Below, piece by piece: positions 1 to 10,440 of a stretch of 64,000 nt of DNA. The position numbers were made by a program, and so were the translations under genes. The DNA is from Liolophura sinensis (Eukaryota; Mollusca; Polyplacophora; Chitonida; Chitonidae), in assembly GCF_032854445.1 (NCBI RefSeq), contig NC_088295.1, forward strand, positions 87,129,836-87,193,835. Direction: 5' to 3'. Within the stretch, counting starts at the first letter, position 1. Every line of letters begins with the position of its first letter. Below the pieces are notes generated by a model, which saw only the letters and a list, made by a program, of their open reading frames with translations, had not been told where the DNA came from and did no database searches.

Positions 1-225
1 AAATAACCCCGTTAGCATTAACCCAAGATACTCACGTACTGGTTCCAGGTCTTCACATCTGAAAAATAGATGAACTATGTCTTCAGGTCCTTCCGAGCAT
101 ATTTCACACAAGCCTGTATCAACTATTCCACGTTTAACCATTCCATTGACCCATTGTGGACAACGCATTAGACGCCACGAGATATTATGGTGAATGCAGA
201 GTTTCTCTGAATTTCCAAATTATTT
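1..225 (-). pseudogene. Non-LTR retrotransposon (LINE) ORF2 C-terminal relic, runs off the left edge
   Basis: Read on the - strand from about 225 down to 1, this stretch translates without a stop for about 75 codons. It contains a tryptophan-arginine segment (ISWRLMRCPQW) followed by CEIC, then PEDIVHLFFRC. The C-x2-C ... H-x4-C arrangement with a Glu-rich linker and HLFF-x-C is the zinc-binding domain found downstream of the reverse transcriptase in many non-LTR retrotransposons (zf-RVT type). A TAA lies just upstream in frame, and no reverse-transcriptase core is recognisable further right, so the copy is broken. The element's 3' end would lie left of the window. I infer an inactive fossil; the clade cannot be named from so short a piece. 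The absence of a start codon is expected for a fragment. Confidence 0.72.
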
Positions 226-935
226 CATTTTTTCCGATTTATAAAAATATGATTGCCTGAACCAACACGATACCTTACTACTCAAATACGTGGAAATGAT
301 TTTGGTTCACGTAATCATGTTTTTATCATGAAGGGAATTTCCCCAGAAAAACGCCTTAAAATAGCAAAATCTGATTTTGACCCTACTTTTGCCTTTTAAT
401 AAAATAAAAAGTATAAATCACATCACTCCAATTTTTAACACACATTTTTATTCTTCAGTAATTGTACATTGTATTGAAGAAAGTTTCATTTATTTTCATT
501 CCATGAAGTGGAACGATTCCTATTTAGTTATAAGGGATCATTTATTTGTCATCTTCAAAGTGTGCATGATTTTGTACAATTCTAAGGGTACTGGTCGAAC
601 ATCCATGTATTTAGTGTTATGTAAACAAATAAACATGACCAACGTATTCGATTCCCGTTCCAAAAAATGCCCTAGCTACGAAAGAAACCATTTATAACGT
701 CTTTCTTCTTCCGCAGGTCTGGTTTTTTGAAACTAATGATTGAGTCTTTGTAAAATTATTTAAATTTCTATGATTAAATCCTAGGTATCTCTAATGAGGA
801 ATCCTGTTCGGAAATGGAAATCACGACAAACATGTACATCCATTTGGAATTTGTATTAAAACCTGACTAACAGAGTGATAAACACAGTTTAGCTGTTTTA
901 TGATTTGCAACATACTGGAGAAGTAATATACATGG
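226..935. other. AT-rich spacer, nothing recognised
   Basis: AT-rich sequence between the LINE relic and the first minisatellite. It holds a 106-codon open frame on + at 377-697, but the composition is low-complexity and AT-driven, and no motif, splice context or family resemblance supports it as a gene. Confidence 0.6.
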
Positions 936-1680
936 TTAACGCAAAAACAGAGCGTGTATAATTAGATCTTGGTGACAGGGGTGGGCTACATAAACCAAAG
1001 CGTATAAGTAGATCTTGCTGACATGGTGGTTATATACAGAAGAGCGTATAACAAGATCTTGGTGAAAGGGGTGATTGCATAAAGCAGGGCGTATCAGAAG
1101 GTCTTGGTGAGAGGGATGGCTACATTAACCAGAGCGTATGGCTAGATCTTGGCGAAAGGGGCGGCTATATAAATGAGAGAGTATTACTAGAACTTGGTGA
1201 AAGGGGTGACTACATAAACCAGAGCGTATAACAATATTTTGTCAGGGATGGTTACCTAAAGCAGAGTGTATAACTAGATCGTTGTGAAAGGGGTGGCTAC
1301 ATAAAGCAGAGGGTGTAACAGGAGCTTGGTGACGGGGTGGTTACGTAATGCAGAGCATATAACTAGATCTTGATGACAGGCGTTTTTACCTAAAGCAGAG
1401 CGTATAACTAGATCTTTGTGAAAGCGATGAAAGTGAAATATTCCCAAGTACGGCGTAAAACACCAAACAAATAAATTAAAAAGCGTGTAGAGCGTGTAAA
1501 TAGATCTTGGTGATAGTGGTGGTTATATAAACCAGAGCCTATAACTAGATCTTGGTGTTCAAGAGTATGATGAAAAGGAGCAATGCGTATGGCATACATA
1601 TACCAAATACATACGTATGCTAAGATCTCAGTGAGGGTAGTGGTTATATAAAACAGTGGTTACATGCAGCAGAGTAAGAT
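936..1680. repeat. Minisatellite A, about 45-bp unit, diverged
   Basis: About 15 units built around the phrases GCGTATAACTAGATCTTGG and GTGACAGGGGTGG..ACATAAA-CAGA, with unit length varying around 43-50 bp. Copies are diverged (for example TTGGTGAAAGG, TTGCTGACATGG), so the array is old or no longer homogenised. It is interrupted by a SINE tail at 1429-1480. Decayed units can be followed to about 2065 (GTAACTAGATTTTTGAAG, GTAAGATCTTGGTGGGG). The + strand is G-rich. No coding potential. Confidence 0.85.
1429..1480 (+). mobile_element. SINE 3'-tail fragment inside minisatellite A
   Basis: The segment AAGTGAAATATT..AAGTACGGCGTAAAACACCAA followed by ACAAATAAATTAAA matches the last ~50 bp of the full SINE copies at 13167-13432 and 52848-53114. 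Array-type units continue on both sides. It is therefore either a severely 5'-truncated insertion or a piece left behind by rearrangement within the array. Confidence 0.8.
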
Positions 1681-4600
1681 CTATATAAGAAACAGCATTT
1701 ATGGTCGTCTAGACGTGCGGTAGTGTTTACAGCAGAGAGGACAACTAAGTCATTGTGGATGAACTTCTGGAAAGTTCAAACAACAAGATGATGGTTTTTC
1801 CCATTCTACAAAAAGCAGAGCGTACAAAACCTTGGGGAGGATTTTATCTCACCATACATCTGCTTACAACATGTGACACGTGTAACTAGATTTTTGAAGA
1901 GGCAATGGGAACGTAAAGCTGCGACCATACGATACGATTTGTCGAATCGACTCGTCGAATTCAACCGATCGACTGAGCAATCGCACCTTACACGTGAATG
2001 TGGCTGTAAGCAAGTGTAACGGTAAGATCTTGGTGGGGCAGGTCTTGCGGGAAGGGAGGTGTTTACCGCACAAAAAGGAGTTACAGTTTTCGTAATTGTA
2101 CTTGTTTCCATAAAACACAGTTATGTTTTACAAACACATTAGGACTTGACCTGAATTTGCTTATATAGGTACATAAACCCAAACCTCACAGAAAGTAAAG
2201 CAATATCGAACATGCAGATTTGTCTTGGTTTCAGTTGCTCGTCACAATTTACACAGTAATAATAACAAAACAGTGGTAGTTTATTAACAAACAGCAGTGT
2301 CACCTAACCTTAAAGAATAGCCGTTTCAATGTCACACTGAAAAAAAAATCATCTGCATCGTTTTGAGTTTCCTTGATCATCTAGCATTCGCTCACATGTG
2401 GTAATGTCAGCCACGGAAATTATCTCCTTACACCTTTGTGTTTCATTCACCCGTCACAAAAGCACCAATTCACGAAATTTTTGTGGTCTAGCTGAAGATA
2501 CAAAGCTTTTAATATACGCCGATTTACAAGTATAAGCATATCAGATATTGCATTCATTTTTATTTTACGTCGTATTAAAGAGGTTTTCATTTACACGAAT
2601 GGAATCAGCCATGGATGGCCAATCGCATTTTCAAACGGAAGGTTTGCTCACGTAGTAGGTTGTCCTAAAATCCACGCTCGTCAACGTAAGATAATATTGA
2701 CACTCAAATACGAATAACAAAGAAAAAAATCGTATTCGATGACTAACTCAAGCTTATTTTGTAAAAAAAAAAGCCCTTGACACCTTTGGTTTGGATGGGA
2801 AGTGATAGAGTCTCTGGTTGTTAATGTTGTAAAGCGATCGGCCGGTGACGGACAAAGCCTGCGATTTGAGCCACTTGGAACCTCTTTTTCTTGAGTGTTC
2901 TTTATCATCTTATAAAAGCACCAGTTGTATCTCACTGAAGTACACACAGTATGACTTATCTTCATTGACAAGATTCGCATATCTAGATTAAACAGAGCTG
3001 TGATCGTGTTGCCAAGTAGGTAGCTAAGAAAAATTCACGGTCTCTTCGATTTTGATTTCACACGGGGTGATATAGTAATTGAGGGCCATGCAGAGCTGGT
3101 GCTGGGATGGGTCACGGGTGACAATGGTGGTATTGTGGGACGAGGCCTCCGTTCCACACGCTCTAACTTAACATATTAGATTTCCTGCTGGATAGAATTT
3201 CTTTGCCAGGTATAAAGAATATTTCATAAAAAAATTTACTGGGGATTTGGGTGTCGTGCCAAAGAAGCTAGCATGACCCGTGTAGACAAAGCGGTGAAAT
3301 GATATGGAGATGGTGATGTGTGTGTAATACAATGGACAAGAGCGCAGCAAAATGCCAAGTGACAGAACAAGTGGTTTTTGTCCGCCCTGGCCCAAGCAGT
3401 GTTATTAGCATATAACCGCTGGTTAGGCAAACAGTGATTTTTAGGTCATGAGACGTATATCAACACTAACTTTCTACCATGAATCTCTTTACCCCTGTCT
3501 TACTATAGTCGACCAGTTCGTCCCCGTAAGGTGTACTCCCTTACCCTCACCGGTGTATAGCAACACGGTCAAACCATTCAGGAAAAAAAGCGCGGAGGAG
3601 TTGCGTAAACAAGAGATAGCTGTTCGTCTACGCACAATAGATATACGGATAAAAGTATTAACAAAATGTGAAGGTAGAAGAATTGTGCAGAGAAGTATGT
3701 ACCTTGCCAGCTGGGTAAGCAGGGATGAAATGTAAAGTGTGTCACATGGGTGATGTTATCTTCTTTTGAAAAGGGAACTTTAGCTAAAAATGAGTTATCT
3801 GACACCAAGTAATTGTTGTAAAAGAATGATGTAAAACAATAAAGTTAAAAATCATAAATCATGTTATAGAAATACGTGCGATGACAGCTAGGGGGGTATT
3901 AGCCTCTACAAAGGTCGGCCCTGGACGCCAATCTAGTTTAGCGAACAGAAAGCCGCCATTGTTGAGCACAAGAGCGACTCAACAAAGTAATGTCCAATTA
4001 AAGAGGAACCCTATTTCCAATACAACAATAACCAATATAGTGTCAGCAGAGAAGATTATTGATTAAATTTCCTAAATATGACTGCGTTTAACTTTAGACA
4101 GCTGGGTAGACAAAGTCGTGCTTGTGAGTGTCAGTGAGTCTTCAGCTCAGGCCAACCGCACGGGTTGAATTTGGTCCAATCATCAATCAGTATTCTGGCA
4201 TGGATCTTTGCTGTTTTCTACAGCTGGAAATCAGGAGGTTAGAGCTATGATCCCCATACAAATAAACTGTGCATAGATCTAGATCAGATGGATCTACCAA
4301 CAAAAGTCGATACGTTCAAGGTAAATACAAACTGACACAGACAGGGACAATTTATCAAGCATTTATTTTGGAATATAAATTAAATTCCGTTTGAAAGGAT
4401 TAAAAAAGAATTGACCTAAAACTGGAAAACTTTTTGCAAGACCGCAATTATACGCTGAAAGTGATGAAAAGTGACAAAATGGAACAGTGTGATTTATCAA
4501 AAGTTTATCATCTTAAAGGCAAGGCATACAGTTTCTCAATCCTTGGAACTTTTGGTAACATACAATTCGGTAAATACTACAGGTATATCATTATATTCCA

Positions 4601-5464
4601 GATGAATACTTAAACCCTGGAAACTCCCTGTGATTTGTACAAATTGTGACAAAGTGACAGAAACAATGCGAGAACCCTCATCAAGTCATCACAAGTGGGA
4701 CTGTAAGGTGCTTCTTTGTAACAGTCAATGATGAGTGTGGATTGCAACGTGGAATGCGCAATAGTAATGTCGTGAAAAATAACCTCTAGCCCCAGCAATG
4801 TTAATATATTCTGCTCTGTTATTAACGATTGCGATGCATGTGTGACGATAAGTTTTATCAGAATATATGTTTATTTGACAGACAAATGTGCGCCATGATA
4901 CCCCATGTCTAACCCTTGTACGCCCTTCCAAATTAGGATTCCAGCAATCGTTGTCTCCAGCTCGGTGAGATCTGTTAGGTGGATGGTCCCAGACGCGGAC
5001 AATATCGTGTTTACTAGTCCGGACATGAACTTCACTGGAGGAATGTGGATTGGACTATTTGACTACCCCGTTATATGGCAGCTCTCTGTATGCCAGTCAA
5101 CTTGTCAAATTGTTGACTTTCACTTGGACGCTCCAAAAGAAATCGGTTACAGGTCAAATGTTAATCTGAAGATGTCGTTATAGGGGTGACATATCTACTT
5201 AGGTACATCCCTGCGTCGGAGCAGTTTTCAGACGTCAAGTCTCCTCAGTTACGATGTCTGTCATATCAGGATTAGAGACGTTTGTCCCATTCAAGAGAAC
5301 AACAGCTGATTAAACTGTGGTCTACTCAACAGCCTTGACACTTTCCTTATGATGATCGACTTGGTCGTCTGACCGAACTCGGGTAACGTCTTACAACACG
5401 GCAAACGTGCTCTAATCAAGAAGCCTTGTAAATTGCTCCCGGGTATTATTCATCTCACCTGTAC
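1681..5464. other. Spacer: decayed array A units to ~2065, then no recognisable gene
   Basis: The first ~400 bp hold degenerate copies of the 45-bp unit. The remainder is AT-rich DNA with short open frames on both strands (75-101 codons at 1806-2111, 2681-2980 and 3448-3735). None shows a conserved motif or paired splice sites. The 3448-3735 + frame has a short charged stretch (FRKKSAEELRKQE) that could form a helix, but I cannot link it to a family. Confidence 0.5.
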
Positions 5465-5915
5465 CAGCTGTAACATCACCAACGTTGTAACTGTAGCGTA
5501 ATACAGGTACTAGATGTGGTGTCACAAAGGTAATAGCTATAACGCCACACACGTAGTAGCTGTAGTGTGACAAAAGTACTAGATGTAGCATCGCACGGGG
5601 ACAAACTGTAGCGTCACACAGGTACTAGCTGTTGTGTCACACGGGTACACGTAGTAGCTGTAGCGTCACACATCTAGCAGCTGTGCGTCACATAGGTACT
5701 AGGTGTAGTGTCACACGGTATACGTAGTAGTTGTAGTGTCACACAGATACACCTATCTGTAGCATCACATACGTGGTAGCTGTAGTGTCATACAGTACTA
5801 CCTGTAGCGTCACACACGTACTAGCTGTAGTGTCCCATGTGTACTGGCTGTGCATGTAGCGTCTCACGTGTACGGGTTGTAGCGTCCCATGTGTACTGGT
5901 GTCTTACGTCACTAC
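5465..5915. repeat. Minisatellite B, about 26-bp unit
   Basis: Repeated phrases GTAGCTGTAGTGTCACAC and GGTACTAG / ACGTAGTAG alternate with variable spacing (about 24-36 bp), giving roughly 16 diverged units. Transition variants (GTGTCACAC/GCGTCACAC) are scattered and suggest CpG decay. The unit length is irregular, so no long open frame results. Confidence 0.8.
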
Positions 5916-5938
5916 CTTTACATATCACAGCTAACGTA

Positions 5939-6080
5939 TCATTCTGGTATGGCACCATAAAGAGAACACGTTAGGATTGGTCAGTCCCAAACAAAAGTAG
6001 TGTGCGTGTGATCTTTGCTGTCGTAATCCAGTTGGAATACGTTAGGAATGATCATTCCAGTTGGAATACAGCTAGGACAC
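5939..6080 (-). repeat. Inverted outlying copies of the 42-bp repeat C
   Basis: ATTCTGGTATGGCACCATAA then AGAGAACACGTTAGGATTGG at 5941-5980 is the reverse complement of a unit of the array at 6135-6560. A second partial inverted copy (CGTTAGGAATGATCATTCC ... TAGGACACGTG) lies near 6040-6080 and contains the perfect palindrome GGAATGATCATTCC. The single inverted copies and the direct array are less than 200 bp apart and could pair as a stem. Confidence 0.78.
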
Positions 6081-6134
6081 GTGAAACACTACGCAGTACG
6101 CTACAGCTAGTACACATGCGACTCAACAGTTAGC

Positions 6135-6560
6135 ACAACAGTTCTCTGTACGGTGCTATTGCAGAATGATCAACCCTAACGTGTTCTCCGTATGGTGCCA
6201 TACCAGAATGATCAATCCTAACGTGTTCTCTATATAGTGCCATAGCAGAATGATGAACCCTAACGTGTCCTCTGTATGGTGCCATAGCAGAATGATAAAC
6301 CCTAACGTGCCATACCACAATGATCATTCCTAACGTGTCCTCTGTATGGTGCCATACCAGAATAATCAACCCTAACGTGTTCTCTGTATAGTGCCATAGC
6401 AGAATGATGAACCCTAACGTGTCCTCTGTATGGTGCCATAGCAGAATGGTCAACCCTAACGTGTTCTCTGTATAGTGCCATAGCAGAATGATGAACCCTA
6501 ACGTGTCCTCTGTATGGTGCCATAGCAGAATGGTCAACCCTAACGTGTTCTCTGTATGTA
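6135..6560. repeat. Minisatellite C, 42-bp unit, ten copies, dimeric pattern
   Basis: Ten copies of a 42-bp unit can be counted from CCTAACGTG, with the core GAATGATCAACCCTAACGTG and TTCTCTGTATAGTGCCATAG. Two subtypes (GTGTTCTC..ATAGTGCC and GTGTCCTC..ATGGTGCC) alternate, making an 84-bp higher-order unit. One copy near 6298 is shortened. Because 42 is divisible by three, open frames of 73 and 135 codons appear on the - strand; these are by-products of the repeat. Confidence 0.9.
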
Positions 6561-9395
6561 TATACTGTAAATATAGTGAATCATACTTTATGATGAAGTA
6601 TACTCATACGTATAATTTTCGTTTGGGGGTATTTTCCAAAGCGGAGATGGATAGTTTCAATGGGAGTGAATCACTTTAACATAAAATGCCATGTCTGGCT
6701 TTTTGCTTCATATTTTGACACAATTATTGCCGTTCTTGTGCTGCTGTGAACAAACGCAGTACTTCCACAATAGCTGTTGTTTAAAAGCAACAAAAGTTTA
6801 TTCCTGGATTATATACTAAGAATGTTCCGCCATATTATCAAATAACCATTTTCTGACTTCTTCATCCCATGCCTAATTTCATCCATCTCAAACTGGTCCT
6901 GTCAACCCTGATGTAAATGAGCTCGTGCGCTGAATATATTTTTCAGACAATGTTTAATTTTCTTTTAGCCCTCAGTTTCAGATTTATGCGGGCCACGTGT
7001 TGACGGGCAACCACGTGGAGATAGGCTATAATTGGCCTCGTTTGGGGGGGCCAGACAATTCGCTGTTTGTATCATAGTAGACCCACAGGTGTGTGTGTGT
7101 AGGTTATCGTGCTACACGCACGGACCGCGCACCCCGACTCTCAGCCAGGTGTGGATCACACACACACAGCCTATCCACAAAGGTGAATTTCATTTAGTGA
7201 CAAGATTATTAATCAACTTTGTTTGTTCGTCTTCCAACAGACACCTGTGTTTGTTGGTCGTGAGTCATGACTAAAACAATGTCACCAAGGTCATGGATGT
7301 GACCCCCGCCGACCCCCGAGGTCTTGGTAGAGTCCCAGTGTGTGCGCCTCCGCCCGGTCGGGCTACGGTAGTCTAAGTGCAGCCGTCACTGATGCTAATT
7401 AATGATGTTTCGTTTCGCCATTGGTCTTGTGGTGAACTCACAATCCAGCACACAGCACTCGTCGCTCCGAGAGAGCGCACACAAACAGCTGATCGGGTAT
7501 GGACTTCACAAAGATACACCACGGTTTATGTTAAAACACTGAATAGAAATTCTTGTTATCCACAAGTATAGTCCGCATATGTTACGTCAGCATTGGATTA
7601 ATACATGTAGTTCTGACCCACATTTCATCTTTGAAACACAATCTGATTCCACCGAGTGTTTCTAAGAAGAATTCCATCTGGTGTATTTAGATCCTGTGTC
7701 TAGGATCAACTGTGGATCACAACGACCCTATTAATCCAACACTAATGCCGTCGTTATATATGAATGTGTTGTTGGTTTTCTTTAGCATTATAACGTACCA
7801 ATGATATGATCGCGATTTTCTACTGGCCCACAATAATGAACAATATACTGTTTATTTATGCTCTTGTACACGAAGGGATATAATCTGAATTTAATCGAAT
7901 AGATGAAATCTTGATGTCTATCTCTTCACTGAAGCATGCTCATGATAACTACTTCGCACCTTGCGGACATTGCTTCGTGTAACAAAAACTAGCCCGTCTC
8001 AGCCAATCTGACACCTTACGCTATCTTAACACGTGTGTCAGAAAGCAACATCTTCAACCATCGGTGAGCGCAGGACTATCGCAAAATCTGCCTCATTAAA
8101 GCAGTGATGGGCTAGGACATCGTCGTTTGATTGTCCGATTAAACGAGATAAATAAGTCGACAGACTTCAATTATTACCTTTCCTATGACATCTCTACGTA
8201 CGTTCCGAACGAAAGTTAGTTGTTATGTGAGAGAGAGGATTTGGTGCAGATAAAGTAGATTGTATTAAGGACGTTACACACAATTCCACGCACCACTTTC
8301 ACTGTGTCAGTCTCACTCTAATAGGTTATTTAACCACGAAATTGAAAATACAATGTAGGACTGTATGATCACGACGCGCTTTGACTAACCTAGTTGCATG
8401 GCACGTATTTTTAGAGCATTTAATAGCCAACTACAAGCCATGGGCTTTGAAGTGAGACCCTAAGTTTCAAATATAGGCCAGAGGAATGCATTGTAATTGG
8501 GTCAGATGAAAAAGAATGTCACCGTATAACACAATTTACAAAGTGATTTCCGGCACATTTAACTAAAAGTGTGAGCAAGGCTGAATATCTATTCAGTGTT
8601 GCTGTATCTCGCATTGAACAATGGATTATGCACCAACCAATGATTAAATGCATCTTGATGGCTGTATAATGTATTCGCAGTAAGGGGCTGTGAAAAGTAT
8701 ATTTCAAAAGTATATATACGCAGTGAGGTTGACAGTCACGTTAACAGAAACAATACCCTGACAGAATTAGCATATTGTTTTGTAATGAACTATAAAGCCA
8801 GTAACATCGATTGCTCACGCTGATGTGCATGAATATAAGTGCATATATACATTTTACTAGCTTTTGGAGCTCCTAGTGACAATGAAACGTTTGGTCGAAG
8901 AAGCTTGTGTGACCCTCTGCACCATCTAACGTTCGCTGAAGACTACTTGTCTTCCATCAATAAAGCAAGCATATCTGTATGTCACACATGGGAAAGTTTG
9001 TCTCTAACTTGCTAAAGGTCAGTGGTTTACCTGTGGCACTTCTGCTTCCCACGCACCTAAAAGTGACCACCATGGTCAAAGTGAACAATATAATTGTGCT
9101 TGAAATACCAATAATCACATAGATGTAATTGAAATAATTTCATCATTAATTGTTTTTCTGTTTAATATAACAGGTTTCCACTACAATAACGTCAGAGACA
9201 ACAAAGTCTTCCTCAATACCGTTTCATCAGTAACATTCCTGTGGAATAAGGGCAAAGCATTAATTACCCATGAGTACAAATTTGGCCCCCATTCTGGTAT
9301 CTCTATCTGTTCTCCCATTAATACGGCTGTATGCAGAAGTCTGTATGAATGTGTTTTTATGTCGTGCTGAACAATTTTGCGGTCGACGAGGGCTG
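6561..9395. other. Spacer with a GC-richer island near 6990-7500, no gene recognised
   Basis: Mostly AT-rich. Around 6990-7500 the sequence becomes GC-richer with CpGs, two CACGTG E-boxes (CCACGTG near 6993 and 7014) and C-rich tracts (ACCCCCGCCGACCCCCGAGG near 7303). Open frames here (80 and 64 codons on +) have no recognisable domain. An unrecognised regulatory element or exon is possible but unsupported. Confidence 0.45.
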
Positions 9396-9399
9396 GCAC

Positions 9400-10440
9400 T
9401 TTGCTGCATGGCATACACAGTAATCAGCAAGCTTGCAGTTTTGGACATGGTATACATGATAGCCAACTACACAACACTTTGCTATGAGGGTCGGCTGTGA
9501 CGTACATGGTAACTAGCCAGACGATACTTTGCTGTATAGCGTAATTGGTATCCAGCAAGACGACACTTTACGGTATAGCGTACATGGTAACCAGCAAGAC
9601 GACACTTTACTGTATAGCGTACAAGGTAACCAGCAAGTCGACACTTTACTGTATAGCATACTTGGTAACCAGTAAGACGACACTATACTGTATAGCATAC
9701 TTGGTAGCCAGCAAGACGACACTTTACTGTATAGCGTACTTGATAGCCAACAAGACGACACTATACTGTATAGCGTACTTGATAGCCAGCAAGACGACAC
9801 TTTACTGTATGGCGCACATGGTAGTCTGCTCGATGGCACTTTGCTGCATGACGCACATGGTAATCTGCTCGATGGCAATTTGCTGCTTGACGCATATGGT
9901 ATTCTGCTCGATGGCACTTTGTTGCACAACGCACATGGTAGTCTGCTCGATGGCACTCCGCCTCATGACGCACATGGTAATCTGCTCGATGGCACTCTGC
10001 AGCATGATGCGCATGGTAATCTGCTCGATGGCACTCTGCTGCATAACGCACATGGTAGTCTGCTCGATGGCACTTTGCTGCATGACGCACATGGTGGTCT
10101 GCTCGATGGCATTTTGCTTCATAGTGCACATGATGGTCTGCTCGATAGCACTTTGCTGCATGACGTACATGATAGCTAGATTGCACTTTGCTTCTTTACG
10201 CCCATGGTGATCTGCTCGATGACACTTTGCTTCATAATGCACATGATGGTCTGCTCGATGGCACTTTGCTGCATGACGTACATAATAGCTAGATTGCACT
10301 TTGCTTCATAACGGATATGATGGTCTGCTCGGTGGCACTATGCTTCATAACGCACATGATAGTCTGCTCGATGGCATTTTGCTGGATGACGTACATGATA
10401 TCTAGATTGCACTTTGCTTCATAACGCATATGATGTTCTC
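9400..10440. repeat. Minisatellite D, 39-bp unit, two subfamilies
   Basis: About 24-26 units of 39 bp. Left subfamily (to about 9815): GTAACCAGCAAGACGACAC followed by TTTACTGTATAGCGTACATG. Right subfamily: GTAATCTGCTCGATGGCAC followed by TTTGCTGCATGACGCACATG. The switch is abrupt at 9810-9840. As 39 = 13 codons, frames stay open on both strands (221 codons on + at 9545-10210; 141-165 on -), giving 13-residue repeats. I do not treat these as genes. Isolated decayed units recur at 10685-10790. Confidence 0.9.

Noticed and set aside
377-697. 106-codon + frame
   Set aside because: AT-driven composition, no motif, no splice context.
9545-10299. 221-, 165- and 141-codon frames as secreted Cys/Met/His-rich repeat proteins
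   Set aside because: They overlap on opposite strands inside the 39-bp array; openness follows from 39 being a multiple of three.
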